Source: JAHRAW01 sp963693025 (GTDB taxonomy: Bacteria > Pseudomonadota > Gammaproteobacteria > Arenicellales > Poriferihabitantaceae). Taken from it: a stretch of DNA of 64,000 bases. The notes below the pieces were generated by a model. That model saw only the letters and a program-made list of their open reading frames with translations, was not told the origin of the DNA and made no database searches. The DNA lies in contig OY843749.1 in assembly GCA_963693025.1 (NCBI GenBank), forward strand, positions 1,798,001 to 1,862,000. The letters are read 5' to 3'. Shown here one piece after another: positions 7,854 through 17,066 of the stretch. Within the stretch, counting starts at the first letter, position 1. Each line of letters opens with the position of its first letter. The position numbers were made by a program, and so were the translations under genes.

Positions 7854-9716
7854 ATGAGCAACAACACGCAAACCGTCGAGGCGGTGGTGGCCGCGAGTAG
7901 TGACCAGCCGCAGTCTGATTTGAAAAAACTGGTGCTCAAGGGCAAGGCGCAGGGGTTTTTGACCTATGCGGAGATTAATGACCACTTGCCGGAGAACATG
8001 CACGACACCGACCAGATTGAGGTCGTGGTCAATATGATTAACGACATGGGCATCGAGGTGGTGGACAAGGCGCCCGATATTGACAGCATGACGCTCAAGC
8101 GCGACAACCCGGAGGACGAGGAGGTCGCCGAGGAGGTTGGCACGGCGCTCAAGACCGCGGTGGAGAGCGAGTTTGGGCGCACCACCGACCCGGTGCGGAT
8201 GTATATGCGCGAGATGGGCACGGTGGAATTGCTGACCAGGGAGGATGAGATTGCGCTGGCGAAACGCATCGAGGCGGGCAACCGCCAGAGCGCTCAGGCG
8301 GTCGCGCTGGCGCCGCGCGCGATTCGGCGGTTGCTGGATTTGGCAGCCGACATTGAAGCCGGCAAGACCAAACTGACCGATGTGATTGTCGATTTTATGG
8401 AACTCAACGCGCTCGACGATGAAACCGTCGCCACGCCGGGCAAGCCGGGGCAGAACGCCGCGAAAAAAGAGGAGGAGTTGTCCAACGGACCCGAACTGGA
8501 TGACGCCATCGCCCGCTTCAGGCGCATGCGCCGGACGTGGCGCGCGCTTGAGAATGCGTGGGAAAAACGCGGCATCGACAGCAAACTGGCGTTGAAAAAT
8601 CGCACCACGCTGAGCAACGAATTTCTGCAGATGAAATTCGCCCCCGCCAAACTCGCGCTGCTGTCGGCGACGCTGCGCGAGAGTATGGACCAGGTTCAAC
8701 AATACGAACACAAAATCGCGCGCTACTGCGTCACCTACGGCAAGGTGCCGAACGAGCGTTTCCTCGCGCATTTCAACGGCTATGAACACGCCCCCAACTG
8801 GTTCGACAAACTGATTAAAGCCAGCCCGGATGAAGCCGACAAACTCAGGACGTTGCGCGAGCAAGTGAGCGAATGCTTCCGCCACCTGATGGAGTGCCGG
8901 CGCAAGGCGGGCTTGGGCATCGACCAACTCAAAGACTTGAGCCGCAAACTGTCCATCGGCGAGGCGAAAGCGCGCCGCGCGAAGAAGGAAATGGTGGAAG
9001 CCAACCTGCGGCTGGTCATCTCCATCGCCAAAAAATACACCAACCGCGGCCTGCAATTCCTCGACCTGATTCAAGAGGGCAACATCGGCTTGATGAAGGC
9101 GGTGGACAAGTTTGAATACCGCCGCGGGTATAAGTTTTCCACCTACGCCACGTGGTGGATTCGCCAGGCGATTACGCGCTCGATTGCCGACCAGGCGAAG
9201 ACCATCCGCATCCCGGTGCACATGATTGAGACCATCAACAAACTCAACCGCGTGTCGCGCCAAATCTTGCAGGAGAAGGGGCGCGAAGCGTTGCCCGAGG
9301 AACTTGCCAAGGAGATGGAGTTGCCCGAAGAGAAGGTGCGCAAAGTGTTGAAGATTGCCAAAGAGCCGATTTCAATGGAGACGCCCATCGGCGACGACGA
9401 AGACGCGCATTTGGGCGATTTTATCGAGGACAAAAACATCGCGTCTCCGATCGACATCGCCACCAGTTCGGGCTTGAAAAACGCCACTCAGGAAGTGCTC
9501 GGCTCGCTCACCGAGCGCGAAGCCAAGGTGTTGCAAATGCGCTTCGGCATCGGCATGAACACCGACCACACGCTGGAAGAAGTCGGCAAACAATTCGACG
9601 TCACGCGCGAGCGCATCCGCCAAATAGAAGCAAAAGCCCTGCGAAAACTGCGCCACCCAAGCCGCTCCGAACACCTACGCAGTTTCCTCGACAACACCCC
9701 CGACGAACGCCGCTAA
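7854..9716 (+). CDS. rpoD: RNA polymerase primary sigma factor (sigma-70)
   Basis: This is the housekeeping sigma factor. The 620-residue product shows region 1.1 (about residues 20-90), region 1.2 (DPVRMYMREMG), a non-conserved region, region 2 (EANLRLVISIAKKYTNRGLQ, then FSTYATWWIRQAI for -10 recognition and melting), region 3, and region 4 (LTEREAKVLQMRFGIG...VTRERIRQIEAKALRKLRHP) for -35 recognition. The ATG at 7854 is preceded by GAGG with 8-bp spacing, which decides against the longer frame beginning at 7758. It follows dnaG, so the two may be co-transcribed; a TACAAT at 7776-7781 could provide a separate promoter. Confidence 0.97.
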   Translation: MSNNTQTVEAVVAASSDQPQSDLKKLVLKGKAQGFLTYAEINDHLPENMHDTDQIEVVVNMINDMGIEVVDKAPDIDSMTLKRDNPEDEEVAEEVGTALKTAVESEFGRTTDPVRMYMREMGTVELLTREDEIALAKRIEAGNRQSAQAVALAPRAIRRLLDLAADIEAGKTKLTDVIVDFMELNALDDETVATPGKPGQNAAKKEEELSNGPELDDAIARFRRMRRTWRALENAWEKRGIDSKLALKNRTTLSNEFLQMKFAPAKLALLSATLRESMDQVQQYEHKIARYCVTYGKVPNERFLAHFNGYEHAPNWFDKLIKASPDEADKLRTLREQVSECFRHLMECRRKAGLGIDQLKDLSRKLSIGEAKARRAKKEMVEANLRLVISIAKKYTNRGLQFLDLIQEGNIGLMKAVDKFEYRRGYKFSTYATWWIRQAITRSIADQAKTIRIPVHMIETINKLNRVSRQILQEKGREALPEELAKEMELPEEKVRKVLKIAKEPISMETPIGDDEDAHLGDFIEDKNIASPIDIATSSGLKNATQEVLGSLTEREAKVLQMRFGIGMNTDHTLEEVGKQFDVTRERIRQIEAKALRKLRHPSRSEHLRSFLDNTPDERR

Positions 9717-9736
9717 CCACACCCTGGGCGCATGGG

Positions 9737-9812
9737 GGGCCCGTAGCTCAGTGGTCAGAGCAGTGGACTCATAATCCGTTGGTCGTAGGTTCAAATCCTA
9801 CCGGGCCCACCA
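9737..9812 (+). tRNA. tRNA-Ile2(CAT), lysidine type
   Basis: A 76-nt tRNA with acceptor GGGCCCG (9737-9743) pairing with CGGGCCC (9802-9808), discriminator A and encoded CCA. The anticodon loop CTCATAA gives CAT. The sequence around the anticodon and variable loop (GACTCATAATCCGTTGGTCG) closely resembles E. coli ileX/ileY rather than initiator or elongator tRNA-Met. It should therefore be the AUA-reading isoleucine tRNA whose C34 is converted to lysidine by TilS. Its place immediately after rpoD is the same as E. coli ileX. Confidence 0.88.
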
Positions 9813-9870
9813 CTTTTGTCCCAAACGGCAGAAAATACCCCCCCGAACAAACAACAACGGACAAAACCAA

Positions 9871-10623
9871 ATGAAAACTAAAACACTTGCGCTGGTTACC
9901 GGTGGGGCGCGGGGGATTGGGTTGGGGTGTGGGGAGGCGTTGGCTCGGGAGGGGGGGCGGGTGGTTTTGGTGGATTTGGATGAAGAGGGGGTGGTTGCGG
10001 CTGCGCGGAAACTGGGCGGGGGCGCGGTCGGGTTGGTTTGTGATATGGGTGACCCGGCGGCGATAAACGACTTGTTCGACCACATTGACGCCGAACTCGG
10101 TCCGCTGTCGGTGCTGGTGAACAACGCCGGCATCGCCTTGCCTTGCGATTTTTTGGAGACGCCGCTTGCGGACTTCCAAAAGGTGATTGACGTCAATCTC
10201 ACCGGCGCGTTTTTGGCGCTGCAGCGCGCGGGCAAATCCATGGTCGCCAATAAAATCGCCGGCTCGATCGTCAATATGTCTTCTATCAACGCCGTGGTCG
10301 CCATACCGTCCATCGTCGCTTATTGCGCGAGCAAGGGCGGCATCATGCAGATGACCAAGGCGGCATCGCTGGCGCTGGCGCCGCATCGGATTCGCGTCAA
10401 TGCGGTGGGTCCCGGCTCGATTGACACCGCGATGCTGGCGGGCATCAACGACGACCCGCAAGCCATGCAGAGAATGATGTCGCGCACGCCGTTGAAGCGC
10501 CTCGGCTCGCCGCGTGAAATCGGCGAGGTGGTCGCGTTTCTCGCCTCCGACAAAGCCGCCTATATCACCGGCGAGACCATTTATGTCGACGGCGGGCGGC
10601 TCGGAATGAATTACACTTGCTAG
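9871..10623 (+). CDS. SDR-family NAD(P)-dependent oxidoreductase
   Basis: A 250-residue classical short-chain dehydrogenase/reductase. The cofactor site is TGGARGIG (residues 10-17), with NNAG at about 88. The catalytic Ser-Tyr-Lys set is visible as SSINAV...YCASK. The C-terminal ITGETIYVDGG segment is standard. An acidic residue at the end of beta-2 (VDLDEE) suggests a preference for NAD(H). The substrate cannot be told from sequence. It follows tRNA-Ile2 by 58 bp and is 10 bp upstream of cysC, so the two may be co-transcribed. Confidence 0.88.
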   Translation: MKTKTLALVTGGARGIGLGCGEALAREGGRVVLVDLDEEGVVAAARKLGGGAVGLVCDMGDPAAINDLFDHIDAELGPLSVLVNNAGIALPCDFLETPLADFQKVIDVNLTGAFLALQRAGKSMVANKIAGSIVNMSSINAVVAIPSIVAYCASKGGIMQMTKAASLALAPHRIRVNAVGPGSIDTAMLAGINDDPQAMQRMMSRTPLKRLGSPREIGEVVAFLASDKAAYITGETIYVDGGRLGMNYTC

Positions 10624-10633
10624 CCAACCCGCA

Positions 10634-11263
10634 ATGACCGGCGCGAGCAAATCACCCCACACCGTCTGGCATCACGCCACCGTCACGCGCAAGCGGCGCG
10701 AGCGGCAGAACGGGCATCGCGGCGTCATTCTGTGGTTTACCGGCTTGTCCGGCAGCGGAAAGTCCACGCTCGCGCACGCGGTTGAGGAGGCGCTGCACCG
10801 CCGGGGCTGCCGGACGTTTGTGTGCGACGGCGACAACGTCCGCCACGGATTGTGCGGCGACCTCGGCTTTTCCGAAGCCGACCGCGCGGAGAATGTTCGG
10901 CGCATCGGGCAGATGGCGCGCCTGTTCGTGGAAAGCGGGCTGGTGGTGCTGACCGCCTTCATCTCGCCGTTTCGCGTGGACCGGCGGCGGGTGCGGATGA
11001 TGGTGGACAACGCCGAGGATTTCATCGAGGTCTTCTGCGACTGCCCGCTGGACATCTGCGAACAACGCGACATCAAGGGCTTATACCAACGCGCCCGAAA
11101 AGGCGAAATCCCCGACTTCACCGGCATTTCCTCACCCTACGAAACGCCGCAAAATGCTGACCTTGTCGTTAAGACCGGGGAGCGGAGTGTGGAGGAGTGT
11201 GTGGGTGAAGTGGTTGCGTTGTTGGAGGTGCGGGGGGTGATGGTGGGGGCAATCGGCCAGTAA
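10634..11263 (+). CDS. cysC: Adenylyl-sulfate (APS) kinase
   Basis: CysC phosphorylates adenylyl sulfate to PAPS in sulfate activation. The 209-residue protein has the P-loop GLSGSGKST (about residues 37-45), the APS-binding DGDNVRHGL, the RIGQMARLF helix, and the substrate lid motif DIKGLYQRARKGEIPDFTGI. No cysD/cysN genes are adjacent, so any ATP sulfurylase must be encoded elsewhere. The start at 10634 gives the normal pre-P-loop segment TVWHHATVTRKRRE. Confidence 0.93.
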   Translation: MTGASKSPHTVWHHATVTRKRRERQNGHRGVILWFTGLSGSGKSTLAHAVEEALHRRGCRTFVCDGDNVRHGLCGDLGFSEADRAENVRRIGQMARLFVESGLVVLTAFISPFRVDRRRVRMMVDNAEDFIEVFCDCPLDICEQRDIKGLYQRARKGEIPDFTGISSPYETPQNADLVVKTGERSVEECVGEVVALLEVRGVMVGAIGQ

Positions 11264-11264
11264 T

Positions 11265-11822
11265 ATGAACAGCGAAGAAATAATCCAACACCTTTACGAG
11301 CAACGAAAAAGGTTCGCTGAAATAACTGAGTTGCCTTTGGTTCGCGGGGTTTATGCGTTTTTCTATAACGGGAAAGTGTTGCCGCACTTTCCAGAAGAAA
11401 TTTCTGAAAACGAGATTCTTTATATTGGCAAAGCCGCAAGACCCACATCAAGCCTGCAACAAAGAATCGCACAAACACATTTCAAAAGTGGTCTAACAGA
11501 CAGATCTACCGTCCGAAAAACTTTCGGTTCCATTCTCAAAGAAACGCTTTCATTAAAACCAATACCGGGAAATAAAAACGGCCGTTTTAGGTTCGATCAA
11601 GAAAGCGAAGACAAATTGACTGAATGGATGAAGTCAAACCTGTCTGTTTCATTTTACGAATTTCCAAAAACAGAACAAGGAATCCACCATCTGGAAACTA
11701 CTATAATTTGCTTATTAGTGCCAAAGTTAAATATCCAACAAAACCCAAACAACCCATTCCGAAACAAACTCCAAAAATTACGCAAAGAATGCGCGCGCGA
11801 AGCACGTTCGTTTAACTCGTGA
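11265..11822 (+). CDS. GIY-YIG-nuclease-like protein of unknown role
   Basis: A 185-residue protein. Its features suggest a GIY-YIG fold: RGVYAFFYN near residue 27, EILYIGKAA near residue 50, SLQQRI with a basic helix, and the C-terminal pattern LETTIICLLVPKLNIQ, resembling the E...P.LN end of GIY-YIG domains. The catalytic Arg and Glu cannot be assigned with certainty. It is visibly richer in A+T than its neighbours, as expected for acquired DNA. It begins one base after the cysC stop. It could be a nuclease, a lone restriction-type enzyme, or a non-catalytic relative. Confidence 0.6.
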   Translation: MNSEEIIQHLYEQRKRFAEITELPLVRGVYAFFYNGKVLPHFPEEISENEILYIGKAARPTSSLQQRIAQTHFKSGLTDRSTVRKTFGSILKETLSLKPIPGNKNGRFRFDQESEDKLTEWMKSNLSVSFYEFPKTEQGIHHLETTIICLLVPKLNIQQNPNNPFRNKLQKLRKECAREARSFNS

Positions 11823-11835
11823 GTAGGAGAAATCT

Positions 11836-12093
11836 ATGTATAACATAAGGCAGTGGCCATTTGTGGCCGACATGAACTACAGCGGATCGATAACTATCAG
11901 TGATATTTGGTTGTGGATGAAGTGGCTTTATTTTTACCCAGGTGACGGTATAATTTATATTGCGCTGAAATTCTTGCCAGACATCGCCAGATTCTTTGAG
12001 ATTACGCATGCTCATTATGGCGGAATCCTGTCTGCAATAATTTCTGTTGCGTTGTGGCTATGGTTTATGGAAATTTGTGGACGTTGGTTGTGA
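11836..12093 (+). CDS. Small membrane protein with EF-hand/dockerin-like loop
   Basis: An 85-residue protein; the start is decided by AGGAG at 11825-11829, 6 bp before the ATG. Near the N-terminus is DMNYSGSITISD (residues 12-23), which places Asp, Asn, Ser and Asp at positions 1, 3, 5 and 12 of a calcium-binding loop, as in EF-hands and dockerin repeats. The remainder is hydrophobic: about residues 36-55 and a likely transmembrane helix at about 62-82 (GILSAIISVALWLWFMEI). It is A+T-rich and lies 13 bp after the GIY-YIG-like gene, so the two probably travel together. The function is unknown. Confidence 0.6.
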   Translation: MYNIRQWPFVADMNYSGSITISDIWLWMKWLYFYPGDGIIYIALKFLPDIARFFEITHAHYGGILSAIISVALWLWFMEICGRWL

Positions 12094-12120
12094 AATCCAT
12101 TAGGAATGATTCTCTCAAAA

Positions 12121-12864
12121 TCACCCCCCACAAGCCACGCACTCCGGATTCTTCGGCAACTGCATCCGTTGCCATTCCATCACCTGAGCGTCGAACAACC
12201 AGACCACGCCGGCGAGTTGTCCTCGCCCGAGCAGGATGTTGACCGCTTCCAGCGCTTGCATGGCGCCGACCACGCCGACCAGTGGGGAGATGACGCCTTC
12301 CATTGCGCAGGTGGCGCTTTCGATGGTCTCGTCGGGATACATGCATTGATAGCAGGGGCTGGCGGGGGTGCGCGGGTCGAAGGCGGTGACTTGGCCCTCC
12401 CAGCGAATGGCGGCGCCGGAGACCAGTGGCGTGCGGGTTTGTAGCGAGACTCGGTTCATCTCGAAGCGCGTCGGGAAATTGTCGGTGCAGTCCAGCATCA
12501 CATCGACGCCGGCGGCGCAGGCGAGGAAGTCGTCGAAGTCGAGGGAGTAGTCCAGCGTGGCGACTTCGACCGCCGGGTTGAGCGCGCGCAGGGTGTCCGC
12601 CGCCGACACCGCTTTGAGTTCGCCGATGTCGCCGTGGGCGTGGATGATTTGCCGCTGCAGGTTGGATTCGTCCACGCGGTCGAAGTCCGCCAGCGTCAGG
12701 CGACCGACGCCGGCGGCGGTCAAATACATCGCCGCCGGCGAGCCGAGCCCGCCCATGCCGACGATTAGCACGCCGGCGTCGCGCAGTTTTCGCTGCCCGG
12801 CCTCGCCGACCAACGGCAGGCGAATCTGCCGGCTGTAGCGTTCCGCGAAATCTATTTCTGTCAT
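12121..12864 (-). CDS. moeB: HesA/MoeB/ThiF-family adenylyltransferase
   Basis: These E1-like enzymes adenylate the C-terminal Gly of a sulfur-carrier protein (MoaD for molybdopterin, ThiS for thiamine). The 247-residue product has the nucleotide site VGMGGLGSPAAMYL (about residues 35-48), the R-finger/acceptor motif DESNLQRQ, a DCTDNF loop, and the paired zinc cysteines CYQC and CVAC. The length and C-terminus fit MoeB slightly better than ThiF, but sequence alone does not fully separate them. It is divergent from sucA across 111 bp. Confidence 0.85.
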   Translation of the reverse strand: MTEIDFAERYSRQIRLPLVGEAGQRKLRDAGVLIVGMGGLGSPAAMYLTAAGVGRLTLADFDRVDESNLQRQIIHAHGDIGELKAVSAADTLRALNPAVEVATLDYSLDFDDFLACAAGVDVMLDCTDNFPTRFEMNRVSLQTRTPLVSGAAIRWEGQVTAFDPRTPASPCYQCMYPDETIESATCAMEGVISPLVGVVGAMQALEAVNILLGRGQLAGVVWLFDAQVMEWQRMQLPKNPECVACGG

Positions 12865-12975
12865 AATGCGCTATTGTGCCGTGATGGGGGGCGCGTTTCC
12901 ACTAGACCGGCGGCGGCTGTCGTTGTTAGACTTCGCCCTCGCCATCACCCGACTCGTCACCCGAAAGAGCGACCG

Positions 12976-15771
12976 ATGAAAAATCCCTCCGCCGACCTTG
13001 GATTCGTCAACAGCGGCAACATCGCCTATCTGGAATCCCTGTACCGCGACATCGACCGCGACCCGCGCATCAACGGTGAGTGGAACGGCGTTTTCACCGC
13101 CCTGCCGGACGCCCGCGCGCCCGCGCGACCGGCGGCGCAAGCGCGCTCCGAGGCGTGGCTTGAGCAGTCCATCCACAAGCAGTCGCAAGTCTCGCGGCTC
13201 ATCGCCGCCTACCGTGCGCTCGGGCATCTGCTGGCGGACATCGACCCCATCGGCGTGATGCCGCGCGGCGATGCGTGCGAACTGGAGTTGGAGCGCTTCG
13301 AACTCAGCGCCGACGACCTCGGCACGCTCTTCGACCTCGGCACGCTGGGCGGCGGCGGGCGGCGACCGCTGCGCGAAATTCTGGCTTACCTGCGGGCGGT
13401 TTACTGCGGGCATATTGGCTATGAAATCGGCCACCTGTCGGTCGAGCAGCGCCGCTGGATGCGCGACCAGGTCGAGTTCTGGCCCGTGCGCCAGGGGCTC
13501 GGCGACGACGAGCGCATCGGCTTGCTGGTCAAACTGACCGCCGCCGAGGGCTTGGAAAAATACCTGCACACCAAGTATGTCGGGCAGAAGCGCTTCTCGC
13601 TGGAGGGCGGCGACGTGCTGATTCCGATGCTGTCGGACATGATTCAACAACTCGGCGAGCGCGAGGTGCGTGAAATCGTCATCGGCATGGCGCACCGTGG
13701 CCGCCTCAACGTGCTGGTCAACATTCTCGGCAAGGCGCCGAAGGAGTTGTTCAGCGAGTTTGAGGGGGAATACGAGATTGAGGACGCCGACAACCAGACC
13801 GGCGATGTCAAATATCACCAGGGCGCTTCGTCCGACATTGAGACGCCGGGCGGCATTGTTCATCTCGCGCTCTCCTTCAACCCGTCGCATCTGGAAATCA
13901 TCGACCCGGTGGTGGAAGGCTCGGTGCGCGCGCGTCAGGAGAGGCGCGGCGATGCGGCGCGCAAGCAGGTGGTGCCGATTCTGATTCACGGCGACGCCGC
14001 CTTCGCGGGCCAGGGGGTGGTGATGGAGACGCTGAACATGGCGCGCACGCGCGGCTATTCGGTCGGCGGCACGGTTCACATCATCGTCAACAACCAAATC
14101 GGATTCACCACCAACACGCTGGACGCGCGCTCCACGCTGTATTGCACCGAGGTGGCGAAGATGGTGCAGGCGCCGATTTTCCACGTCAACGGCGATGACC
14201 CGGAGGCGGCGCGGCGCGCGGCGCGGCTGGCGTTGAAATACCGAATGGAGTTCGGCGGGGACGCGATTATCGACATCGTCTGCTACCGCCGCCATGGTCA
14301 CAACGAGGCGGACGAGCCGAGCATCACCCAGCCGATGATGTACGGCAAGATTAAAGCGCAGAAAACGCCGCGCCACATTTACGCCGAGCGCCTGATTGAA
14401 GCGGGCGTGATTGACGAAGCGCGGGCGACCGGGATGATTGACGCCTACCGCCGCCAACTGGACGACGGTCACGTGGTCGCCGGGCAGGTCATCGACCCCA
14501 ACAAGGCATCCACGATGGTCGACTGGGCGCCCTATCTGGGCGCCGACTGGGACGACGGCACCGCCACCGGCGTTGACCCGTCGGCGTTGCCGCGTCTGGC
14601 GCAGAAACTGACCGAGGCGCCGGACGATTTCGTGGTTCATCCGCGCGTGCAAAAGGTGCTGCACGAGCGCATTGCGATGGCAAAGGGCGAGACGCCGATG
14701 GACTGGGGCTGCGCCGAATTGCTCGCCTACGCCAGCATCCTGGAGGACGGCTACGACGTTCGCTTGTCGGGGCAGGACGCGGGGCGCGGCACCTTCTCGC
14801 ACCGCCACGTGACGTTGCACGACCAGTCGCGCGCGCGCACGCATATTCCGATGCAACACCTTGCCGATGACGGCGGCGGCGGCAACAACGGCAACGGCGT
14901 CGGCAAGTACTTGGTCATCAACTCATTTCTGTCGGAGGAGGCGGTGCTGGCGTTTGAATACGGCTACGCCACCACCGAGCCGCGCACGCTGGTGATATGG
15001 GAAGCCCAGTTCGGCGACTTCGTCAATGGCGCGCAGGTCGTCATCGACCAATTCATCAGCAGCGGGCAAGCCAAGTGGTCGCGCGTGTGCGGGCTGACGC
15101 TGTTCCTGCCGCACGGCATGGAGGGGCAGGGACCGGAGCACTCGTCGGCGCGCATCGAGCGCTTTTTGCAACTGTGCGCGCAAGCCAACATGCAGGTGTG
15201 CGTGCCGACCACGCCGGCGCAACTCTTCCACATGCTGCGCCGGCAAATCCTGCGCCCGCTGCGCCGCCCGCTGGTGGTGATGACGCCGAAAAGCCTGCTG
15301 CGCCACAAACTCGCGGTCTCCACGCCGGACGAATTGAGTCGCGGGAAATTCCACCTCGTGCTCGGCGAGGTCGACGACATCGCCGCCAAACAAGCGCATC
15401 GCCTCGTGCTGTGCAGCGGCAAGGTGTATTACGACTTGCTGGAAGCGCGGCGGCGGCGCGAAATCACCGACATCGCCATCGTGCGCATCGAGCAACTGCA
15501 CCCGTTCCCGACCCTGGATTTGACCGCGGAGATGAGCAACTATCCGTCCGCCGCCGAGGTCGTGTGGTGTCAGGAAGAGCCGAAGAATCAGGGGTCGTGG
15601 TATCAAATCGACCACCACCTCCGGGCGCGGTTGCGCGACGGGCAGACCCTGCGCTATGTCGGCAGGGAAGCGCTGCCGTCGCCGGCGGTGGGCTACTACA
15701 AACTGCATGAGGAACAACAACAGCAACTGGTTGACCAAGCCCTCGGCAAGCGCAACACAACAGACAACTGA
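12976..15771 (+). CDS. sucA: 2-oxoglutarate dehydrogenase E1 component
   Basis: E1o decarboxylates 2-oxoglutarate with thiamine diphosphate in the TCA cycle. The ATG at 12976 (MKNPSADLGFVNSGN) has an AAGAG upstream and gives a 931-residue protein, normal for the family. Visible motifs include the E1o N-terminal segment QSQVSRLIAAYRALGHLLADIDPIG, the active-site HGDAAFAGQG, the ThDP/Mg region GDDPEAARRAARLALKYR, RRHGHNEADEP, and the transketolase-type C-terminal half (WEAQFGDFVNGAQVVIDQF). It begins the suc operon; sucB follows after 13 bp. Confidence 0.97.
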   Translation: MKNPSADLGFVNSGNIAYLESLYRDIDRDPRINGEWNGVFTALPDARAPARPAAQARSEAWLEQSIHKQSQVSRLIAAYRALGHLLADIDPIGVMPRGDACELELERFELSADDLGTLFDLGTLGGGGRRPLREILAYLRAVYCGHIGYEIGHLSVEQRRWMRDQVEFWPVRQGLGDDERIGLLVKLTAAEGLEKYLHTKYVGQKRFSLEGGDVLIPMLSDMIQQLGEREVREIVIGMAHRGRLNVLVNILGKAPKELFSEFEGEYEIEDADNQTGDVKYHQGASSDIETPGGIVHLALSFNPSHLEIIDPVVEGSVRARQERRGDAARKQVVPILIHGDAAFAGQGVVMETLNMARTRGYSVGGTVHIIVNNQIGFTTNTLDARSTLYCTEVAKMVQAPIFHVNGDDPEAARRAARLALKYRMEFGGDAIIDIVCYRRHGHNEADEPSITQPMMYGKIKAQKTPRHIYAERLIEAGVIDEARATGMIDAYRRQLDDGHVVAGQVIDPNKASTMVDWAPYLGADWDDGTATGVDPSALPRLAQKLTEAPDDFVVHPRVQKVLHERIAMAKGETPMDWGCAELLAYASILEDGYDVRLSGQDAGRGTFSHRHVTLHDQSRARTHIPMQHLADDGGGGNNGNGVGKYLVINSFLSEEAVLAFEYGYATTEPRTLVIWEAQFGDFVNGAQVVIDQFISSGQAKWSRVCGLTLFLPHGMEGQGPEHSSARIERFLQLCAQANMQVCVPTTPAQLFHMLRRQILRPLRRPLVVMTPKSLLRHKLAVSTPDELSRGKFHLVLGEVDDIAAKQAHRLVLCSGKVYYDLLEARRRREITDIAIVRIEQLHPFPTLDLTAEMSNYPSAAEVVWCQEEPKNQGSWYQIDHHLRARLRDGQTLRYVGREALPSPAVGYYKLHEEQQQQLVDQALGKRNTTDN

Positions 15772-15784
15772 TTGGAGCCTTACC

Positions 15785-17029
15785 ATGTCGATAGAAATTA
15801 GCGTGCCCGTGCTGCCCGAGTCGGTCGCCGACGCGTTGCTGCTGGACTGGCACAAACAAGTCGGCGACAGCGTCCGCCGCGATGAAATTCTGGTGGAAGT
15901 GGAGACCGACAAAATCGTCCTCGAGGTGGCGGCGCCCGAAGACGGCGTGGTGACCGAAATCGCGCGGCCCGCGGGCGACACGGTGATGGCGGGGGATGTC
16001 CTCGCGCGGATGGAGGCGCGCGCGGTGGCGGCGGAGGCACCGGCGGAGGCGCCGGCGGAGGGCAGTGGCGACGGCGGTGGCGGTGATGGCGGCGACGACC
16101 AGCGAATGAGCCCGGCGGTGCGCCGATTGGTGGCGGAACACGGCTTGAATCCGGCGGATATAACCGGCAGCGGGCGCAACGGTCGGGTCACCAAAGAAGA
16201 CATTCTGGCATTCATCAGCGACCAGGTTGCGCCGGACGAGCCGGCGCCGGAAGCGGCGGCGTCAGAGCCGCCCGCCACCCCGCCCGCGCCCGCGCCGACC
16301 CCGGCCCCCGCCCCGTCACAAGCACAAGGCCGCGAAGAATCCCGCGAGCCGATGAGCCGCCTGCGCCGCACCATCGCCGAGCGGCTGGTGCAAGCCCAGC
16401 AAACCGCGGCGTTGCTGACCACCTTCAACCAAGTCAACATGCAGCCGGTGATGGACTTGCGGGCGCGCCACAAAGACGAGTTTGAAAAAGCGCACGGCGC
16501 GCGCCTCGGCTTCATGTCGTTCTTCGTCAAAGCGAGCGTGGCGGCGCTGCAAAAATTCCCGCTGGTGAACGCGCACATAGACGGCGGCGATATTGTGCGC
16601 CACAACTACAACGACATCGGCATCGCGGTGTCCTCAAAGCGCGGCCTGGTGGTGCCCATTCTGCGCAACTGCGAAACCCTCGGCTTCGCGCAAATAGAAG
16701 CGCAAATAAGGGAGTTCGGCGAGCGCGCGCGCGACGGCAAAATCGGCTTGGACGACCTCACCGGCGGCACCTTCACCATCACCAACGGCGGCGTCTTCGG
16801 CTCGCTGCTATCCACCCCCATCGTCAACCCCCCGCAGAGCGCCATCCTCGGCATGCACGCCATCGAAGAACGCCCCGTCGCGGAAAACGGCGAAGTCGTC
16901 ATCCGCCCGATGATGTATCTCGCCCTAACCTACGACCACCGCATCATCGACGGCCGCGAAGCGGTGCGCTTTCTGGTCAGCATCAAAGCCCTGCTGGAAG
17001 ACCCGGCGCGGATGTTGTTGCAGTTATAA
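15785..17029 (+). CDS. sucB: Dihydrolipoamide succinyltransferase (E2o)
   Basis: E2 core of the 2-oxoglutarate dehydrogenase complex. The ATG at 15785 has GGAG 7 bp upstream. Domains of the 414-residue protein: lipoyl domain at about 1-80, with the modified Lys in VETDKIVLEV; an Ala/Glu/Gly linker; peripheral-subunit-binding domain (MSPAVRRLVAEHGLNP...GRVTKEDILAFI) at about 102-140; a Pro/Ala linker (about 150-180); and the catalytic domain, ending in the active-site DHRIIDGREAV. Normally lpdA follows directly; here a restriction-modification pair lies between. Confidence 0.97.
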   Translation: MSIEISVPVLPESVADALLLDWHKQVGDSVRRDEILVEVETDKIVLEVAAPEDGVVTEIARPAGDTVMAGDVLARMEARAVAAEAPAEAPAEGSGDGGGGDGGDDQRMSPAVRRLVAEHGLNPADITGSGRNGRVTKEDILAFISDQVAPDEPAPEAAASEPPATPPAPAPTPAPAPSQAQGREESREPMSRLRRTIAERLVQAQQTAALLTTFNQVNMQPVMDLRARHKDEFEKAHGARLGFMSFFVKASVAALQKFPLVNAHIDGGDIVRHNYNDIGIAVSSKRGLVVPILRNCETLGFAQIEAQIREFGERARDGKIGLDDLTGGTFTITNGGVFGSLLSTPIVNPPQSAILGMHAIEERPVAENGEVVIRPMMYLALTYDHRIIDGREAVRFLVSIKALLEDPARMLLQL

Positions 17030-17066
17030 TGCGCGATGTCAGTCATGCGGAATGAGGGGCGATGAT

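Noticed and set aside
12871..14859. 662-residue antisense open frame opposite sucA
   Set aside because: A GC-rich shadow of sucA; low-complexity Arg/His/Ala content, no domain, no ribosome site. Similar long antisense frames opposite prfC, rpoD, leuS and lpdA were rejected for the same reason.
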